From: Caulobacteraceae bacterium
GTDB taxonomy: Bacteria > Pseudomonadota > Alphaproteobacteria > Caulobacterales > Caulobacteraceae
DNA length: 11,192 nt
Assembly (NCBI GenBank): GCA_003136615.1
Contig: PLFA01000067.1
Span: 1 to 11,192, forward strand
Direction: 5' to 3'
Below are positions 7,375-11,192 of the stretch, in pieces. The translations under genes were made by a program, and so were the position numbers. How positions within the stretch are numbered: position 1 is the stretch's first letter; each line of letters begins with the position of its first letter. A model generated the notes under the pieces. The model had not been told where the DNA came from. It searched no databases and saw only the letters and a program-made list of their open reading frames with translations.

Positions 7375-7867
7375 CGTGGCGGCGCTCAATCCCGAAGTGA
7401 CGGTTACGGCGTGCGCGCCAGAGGCCCTATTGCGGTTAGATCTTTGGACCGGCCCGGCTGATGGCGTCCTGCCAAATGCCGGCCATGCGCTGGACGCCTT
7501 TCAAGGCCGGATTATCGGGATTGAACCCGCCGCGTGGCTTCTCCGCGCGCCCATGCCGCAGGAGTCCGAGGCTGGGACTTGGCTGGCGGGCCTGGCGGGA
7601 GACCATGGCGCCGTGATCGTCCTGACCGGCGGCCTCGTCCGTTTTCGCCTGGAAGGGGCGCGCTGGCGCGAACTGCTCACGATCAATGCGGTTTTCGACG
7701 TCGAAAACCCAGCCTTTGCCCCAGGGAGCGTCGCCGCCACGATCCTCAACCATGCCGCCATCTGGATAGACGTCGTCACGGATGCGGCCGCGGACGTCTA
7801 TTGTCTGCCCAGCTATTCCGAGCACCTTGCAACAGGCTGGCGCCACGCGATCAGCCGTATGGATTAG
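7367..7867 (+). CDS. soxG: Sarcosine oxidase gamma subunit-like protein SoxG (divergent)
   Basis: Fourth subunit of the complex, 166 residues from the GTG at 7367, somewhat short for a family usually of 180-210. Gamma subunits have a small GcvT-like fold that packs on the folate part of the alpha subunit. Similarity here is weak but visible: AAWLLRAP (a variant of the family's LGPDEWLLL stretch), AVIVLTGGLVRFRLEGARWRELL, FAPGSVAATILNHAAIWIDVV and VYCLPSYSEHLATGW, where typical members read VMRSFARSLW. Position supports the call more than sequence does: it overlaps the soxA stop by 8 nt (GTGAATGA) and completes the B-D-A-G order. The frame stays open to 7283 inside soxA, but an upstream start is unlikely. 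Its TAG overlaps the stop of the convergent hydrolase. Confidence 0.75.
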   Translation: MNDVAALNPEVTVTACAPEALLRLDLWTGPADGVLPNAGHALDAFQGRIIGIEPAAWLLRAPMPQESEAGTWLAGLAGDHGAVIVLTGGLVRFRLEGARWRELLTINAVFDVENPAFAPGSVAATILNHAAIWIDVVTDAAADVYCLPSYSEHLATGWRHAISRMD

Positions 7868-9171
7868 GGAACGGCCGGAGAAAACTCCAGCTTAAGGCCC
7901 ACAGCGTGGGCGCGGGGAAAGCCTTTCCAGACGGTGATCGGGGCGACGCCGGGGCTTCGCGCATCATAGGCCTCGCCGGACTTTGTCGGCCAGACACCGG
8001 CGTTGGACTCCACCGTCGGCACGTCGAGAAAGGCCTTGTCGGTGCTGACGCCTTTCACCTTGAGATCGAGGAAGGCGGTGATCATGTGCAACTCGATTCC
8101 AATCACACGGTCCTTTCGCCAGACCGGGTCTTCCCACCAGTCCAGGTCCCACAAGCGATGAGTCATGGTCGGGGGCGCCCCGTCCATGCCGATGGAATGG
8201 CCGCCATTCTCAAAGGTGAGAAGATAACGCGGCGCGTGGATTTCCTGGCTCCAGAGGGTGCGCACGCCCGGGTCATAGCCCACCACATGATCCTCGCCGC
8301 CCACGAGGACGAGGGTCGGCGCCGTGACGCCCTCCAGCCCATGCGCGCCCCAGCTGTTGGCCCCGCTGAAGAGTCCGGCCGGGGAGATGGCCACCACCGC
8401 GGCGAGATCCTTGACCTTCAGATCGCCAGCCCGCGCTCCGCCCGCCGCATAGGGCGCCAGGGCGCCGTGGGTCAGGGGGCCCAGCATGGGCGTAAGCGCC
8501 CCGCCGGCGGCGGTCAGCACCCCATAGCCGCCCATGGAGTAGCCGATGAGCACGGTGCGGCTCGCATCTGCGTTCGCGAAGGGCCCCTCATGGGCGCGAG
8601 CCCGGGCCTGGGCGGTGGCGGCCACAAAGGCGATGTCCAGAGGCCGGCGGGTTAAAGGTCCTACCAGACCTCCCATGTCACCATAGGGCGGATCGCGAAA
8701 ATGCGGTCCCACCACAACGTAACCCTTTGAGGCGAGGTTCTCCGCGACCCAGGACATGGCGACCGGCGTGCCGCCATAGCCATGGGCCAGGATCACCAGG
8801 GGAAAGGCGCCAGCCTTGGGCGCGGCGCCACGGACCGCGATCCCCGGGATGGTGAAGGCGACATCCTTGCCGTCCTCGCCCGTAAGGGCGCCATCATAGA
8901 CTACGGCTGCTCCGCCCGCCGTCTTCGCCGGATACCAGACATCGATGGGGAGGACGCGGTCGGCCTTCGGAAGGGTCTTGGTCTTGGCGTCATAGGCGAG
9001 CACGTCGTTCTGATTGGCCTGGACGAGTGTCAGGCTCTCAATCCCGACGGGATCCGGACCAAGAGCCGCCAGTTGCGGCGCATCTACGCCAGGTATGCTT
9101 GGCGGCTCGGCGAGCGCGCTTCCAGACAGGACCAGAGCCAGAACGACCGCAAAATGACGGACCAAGCACAT
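7864..9171 (-). CDS. Exported alpha/beta hydrolase (PAF-acetylhydrolase / dienelactone hydrolase-like)
   Basis: 435 residues. The N-terminus has a Sec signal peptide: VRHF, hydrophobic AVVLALVLSG, then a probable cleavage after ALA (residue 21). No lipobox cysteine is present, so a soluble periplasmic or secreted enzyme is expected. The core is an alpha/beta hydrolase: oxyanion region ILAHGYGG (127-134), nucleophile elbow GYSMGG with Ser212, probable acid Asp294 in VLVGGEDHVV, and His325 in ENGGHSIGMD. The family hydrolyses esters or related bonds; the substrate is unknown. The last 100 residues are an extension (WWEDPVWRKD, then a proline-rich end) with no motif I recognise. It lies 21 nt after the TonB-dependent receptor and is probably in its operon. 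Start: the ATG at 9171 touches GGAG directly, whereas the in-frame TTG at 9165 sits 6 nt after it; the TTG may be the real start and keeps the signal peptide. Confidence 0.87.
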   Translation of the reverse strand: MCLVRHFAVVLALVLSGSALAEPPSIPGVDAPQLAALGPDPVGIESLTLVQANQNDVLAYDAKTKTLPKADRVLPIDVWYPAKTAGGAAVVYDGALTGEDGKDVAFTIPGIAVRGAAPKAGAFPLVILAHGYGGTPVAMSWVAENLASKGYVVVGPHFRDPPYGDMGGLVGPLTRRPLDIAFVAATAQARARAHEGPFANADASRTVLIGYSMGGYGVLTAAGGALTPMLGPLTHGALAPYAAGGARAGDLKVKDLAAVVAISPAGLFSGANSWGAHGLEGVTAPTLVLVGGEDHVVGYDPGVRTLWSQEIHAPRYLLTFENGGHSIGMDGAPPTMTHRLWDLDWWEDPVWRKDRVIGIELHMITAFLDLKVKGVSTDKAFLDVPTVESNAGVWPTKSGEAYDARSPGVAPITVWKGFPRAHAVGLKLEFSPAVP

Positions 9172-9175
9172 CTCC
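9172..9175 (-). promoter_or_regulatory. Shine-Dalgarno GGAG questioning the hydrolase start
   Basis: GGAG on the minus strand immediately abuts the ATG at 9171, which is too close for normal initiation. It is 6 nt from the in-frame TTG at 9165-9163. Translation may therefore start at TTG, two codons later than the ATG suggests. Confidence 0.4.
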
Positions 9176-9192
9176 AGACTAAGGTGCGCGCC

Positions 9193-11192
9193 CTAGAACG
9201 TCGCCTTGATCCGCGCGCCGACGGTGCGGGGGCGGGCATAGGTGACCTCCGCGCCCGCCTGGTAGTTCGCGAAATAGGTGGCGTTACCGACATCAGTTAT
9301 CTTCACGCCATTGGTCAGATTGTCGCCGAATATGCCGATCTCGTAGCGACCGAAATCATAGGCCACCGAGGCGCTGACATTGACCGATGACGGAATTACG
9401 GAGAACAGGGCGTTGGGGCCTGTGGCTACCAGCGAGCCCCCGACCACGGTGGTGGCCTCCGGGTTGAATGTGGTCTGCTCGTCGCCCCGGAACTGATAGT
9501 TCGCCTGGGCGTGCAGGGAGCCGCTGAGGATCGGCCGGTCATAGAAGGCGGACACGCCCACGATCCAGCGCGGATAATAGGGCGCGAAATCGCCATCGAA
9601 GGCGCCCACCGTCGGAATATTTCCCGCTGTCTGAGAGTCATTATAGGAGACGTTGGAGCCCATGCTGAAGTCAGGCGTCAGGCGATAACGGGTGGACAGC
9701 TGGACGCCCCGACTATGGATCGAACCCTGGTTTTCGGTGAAGAAGTAAGAACAGTTCAGCCCCAGACGCGTCTGGACGCTCGACCAGATGATGTAATAGG
9801 CGTCGGTGTTGACGGTCAGCTTGCCGCCGTCCAACTTGGCTTTTTCCCCGACCGAGTAGTCCCACAGGCTGTCCGGTCCGAAGGTCGCCGGAGCCGAGGT
9901 GTAGCCATAGGCGGCGAGGTCCGCGGCGCACTCCCCGGCAACACCGGTGCTTCCGATAGGCACGGGTTGATTGGCCCCGCCGTAGCGGAAGCCCCGCGCG
10001 GCGGAGGCGTAGACCATCAGATCGTCATTGAGGTGATAGGCGATGTTGAAGCGCGGATTGACGCCGGTGGAAGACAGAGTGGCGTTCTGGGTGAGCGGGA
10101 CGTGATTGACCACGCCATAAACGCCGCTTTCGAACAGATAATAGTCCTCGTGGAAATGGAAGAAGCGGATGCCGGCGGTCAGGTCCAGCTTAGACGTGGC
10201 GTGCCAGGTGTCATCCGTGAACAGAGCAATCTGATATTCGTGAATGTTCTGCAGGCCTGAGAAAATGTCGTTGGGGTTGAAGGCGCCGTCGACGGTCTGG
10301 GAATTGTAGAGGCCATTGGGCGTGTTAAAGGGGCCATAGAAGGCATTCTCATAGGACAGACTATCGAAGCCCGGCGTCGGAATGTCCTGATACAGATTCC
10401 GCTTCTGATATTCACCAAAGGCGCCCACCGTCCACGTGACCGGACCGCCCGGCTTGGAGACCAGCCGAACCTCCTGCATGTAGTCATGAATCTTCTGCGT
10501 GATATCGAACTGCTCACGAGGAAGTTCGTCGTCCACTGTCTGATTGTTGGTCGCCGGGGCGTTGAATAGGCCGCCAAAATATCCGTATTCTGGATAGTTC
10601 TGGAAGAAGTAGCCGATCGTCGATTCGGTGCTCAGCTGATAGCCTATCCGGCGCCATGTATAAGATGTTGACGAGATCAGGTCGGCGAAGCCGAGATCGT
10701 AATCCGCCGTTAGATTATAAAGATTGAAGTCGTCGCGGTCGCCCTGCGAGCCGTTGGTGGAGATGGTGTAGGGCGCAAGGCCTGAGAAGCCCTGATCGGT
10801 GCCATAGGCCCGGCTCTTCTCATAGGTATAGCTAAAGTCGATGGTGAGCTTGGGGGTCGGCGTATAACGGATGGCCACCCGAGCTTGGGTGGTGCGATCC
10901 AAGTTCGCATCGGGCTTGTAGCGATCACCGATGTCGTTGATGAATCCGGAATCCTCGCCCTGATAGAAAGTGGCGCGGACGGCCAGTTTGTCCTCGATGA
11001 CGGGGATATTCACCATGCCCCGGAAGCTGTCATTCACCGATCCATGATAGGTGCCAGACACCGTGCCTTCAGCCGATCCAAAATAGGAGCTGGTGCTGGG
11101 CTTGGCGGTGATGAAGCGCACGGTGCCCGCCATGGAGCCGGCGCCATAGAGGGTGCCCTGGGGACCAGATAGCACCTCGACGCGCTCCAGAT
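9193..11192 (-). CDS. TonB-dependent outer-membrane receptor (partial, N-terminus beyond right edge)
   Basis: The frame is open from the window edge to TAG at 9193, giving 665 visible residues. It enters in the middle of the plug domain with LERVEVLSGPQGTLYGAGSMAG, a classic TonB-dependent receptor signature, continuing TVRFITAKPS. The rest alternates amphipathic beta strands and Tyr/Asn/Gly-rich loops, as in a 22-strand barrel. Recognisable blocks are NPRFNIAYHLNDDLMVYASAARGFRYGG, DSLWDYSVGEKAKL and FGDNLTNGVK. The protein ends VGARIKATF; the terminal Phe is the usual barrel-assembly signal. Signal peptide, TonB box and early plug, perhaps 100-130 residues, lie outside. Two loop cysteines (GECAADL and LNCSYFF) may form a disulfide. 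These receptors import siderophores, vitamin B12, glycans or other large ligands; the ligand cannot be read here. It sits 21 nt upstream of the exported hydrolase. Confidence 0.93.
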   Translation of the reverse strand, partial: LERVEVLSGPQGTLYGAGSMAGTVRFITAKPSTSSYFGSAEGTVSGTYHGSVNDSFRGMVNIPVIEDKLAVRATFYQGEDSGFINDIGDRYKPDANLDRTTQARVAIRYTPTPKLTIDFSYTYEKSRAYGTDQGFSGLAPYTISTNGSQGDRDDFNLYNLTADYDLGFADLISSTSYTWRRIGYQLSTESTIGYFFQNYPEYGYFGGLFNAPATNNQTVDDELPREQFDITQKIHDYMQEVRLVSKPGGPVTWTVGAFGEYQKRNLYQDIPTPGFDSLSYENAFYGPFNTPNGLYNSQTVDGAFNPNDIFSGLQNIHEYQIALFTDDTWHATSKLDLTAGIRFFHFHEDYYLFESGVYGVVNHVPLTQNATLSSTGVNPRFNIAYHLNDDLMVYASAARGFRYGGANQPVPIGSTGVAGECAADLAAYGYTSAPATFGPDSLWDYSVGEKAKLDGGKLTVNTDAYYIIWSSVQTRLGLNCSYFFTENQGSIHSRGVQLSTRYRLTPDFSMGSNVSYNDSQTAGNIPTVGAFDGDFAPYYPRWIVGVSAFYDRPILSGSLHAQANYQFRGDEQTTFNPEATTVVGGSLVATGPNALFSVIPSSVNVSASVAYDFGRYEIGIFGDNLTNGVKITDVGNATYFANYQAGAEVTYARPRTVGARIKATF

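Noticed and set aside
7897..7911. Hairpin GCCCAC-AGC-GTGGGC about 30 nt after soxG, considered as the sox operon terminator
   Set aside because: No U-run follows on the plus strand, and the bases encode the C-terminus of the hydrolase. It may be incidental.
7534..8655. 373-codon plus-strand open frame spanning the end of soxG and the hydrolase
   Set aside because: It crosses two genes supported by motifs, has no family resemblance, and lacks a ribosome binding site.
9511..10260. 249-codon plus-strand open frame opposite the receptor gene
   Set aside because: Shadow of the TonB-dependent receptor, whose beta-barrel motifs run through the same interval.

Overview
The window is GC-rich, densely coded bacterial DNA with seven protein genes, two of them cut by the window edges. 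Apart from one divergent promoter region of about 200 bp it is all coding. A heterotetrameric sarcosine-oxidase-type operon, a TonB-dependent receptor of the expanded proteobacterial type, and a TPR-sulfotransferase fusion together suggest an alphaproteobacterium, perhaps Caulobacterales- or Sphingomonadales-like. That placement is inference; no rRNA or tRNA is present to test it.

Left arm (1-2692, minus strand): purU (formyltetrahydrofolate deformylase) is followed 15 nt later by a TPR-repeat sulfotransferase that starts with GTG and runs off the left edge. The Shine-Dalgarno sequence of the second gene lies on the stop codon of the first, so the two look co-translated.

Centre (2693-7867, plus strand): a control region of about 200 bp separates purU from the divergent operon soxB-soxD-soxA-soxG. 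The four genes are 9 nt apart or overlapping and encode all four subunits of a heterotetrameric sarcosine oxidase, or of the closely related N-methylglutamate dehydrogenase. The enzyme oxidatively demethylates an N-methyl amino acid and passes the one-carbon unit to tetrahydrofolate as 5,10-methylene-THF. After conversion to 10-formyl-THF by enzymes not seen here, PurU can release the carbon as formate and regenerate free THF. This arm plus purU therefore reads as an N-methyl-amine / one-carbon module.

Right arm (7864-11192, minus strand): a TonB-dependent outer-membrane receptor (its start lies beyond the right edge) is followed after 21 nt by an exported alpha/beta hydrolase. This looks like an uptake-plus-hydrolysis pair. 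It converges on soxG, and the two stop codons overlap by 4 nt with no visible terminator.

I see no mobile element, CRISPR array, RNA gene or clear novel system. The points most worth checking are the true substrate of the four-subunit oxidase, the coupling of a TPR-sulfotransferase to purU, and the ligand of the receptor/hydrolase pair.
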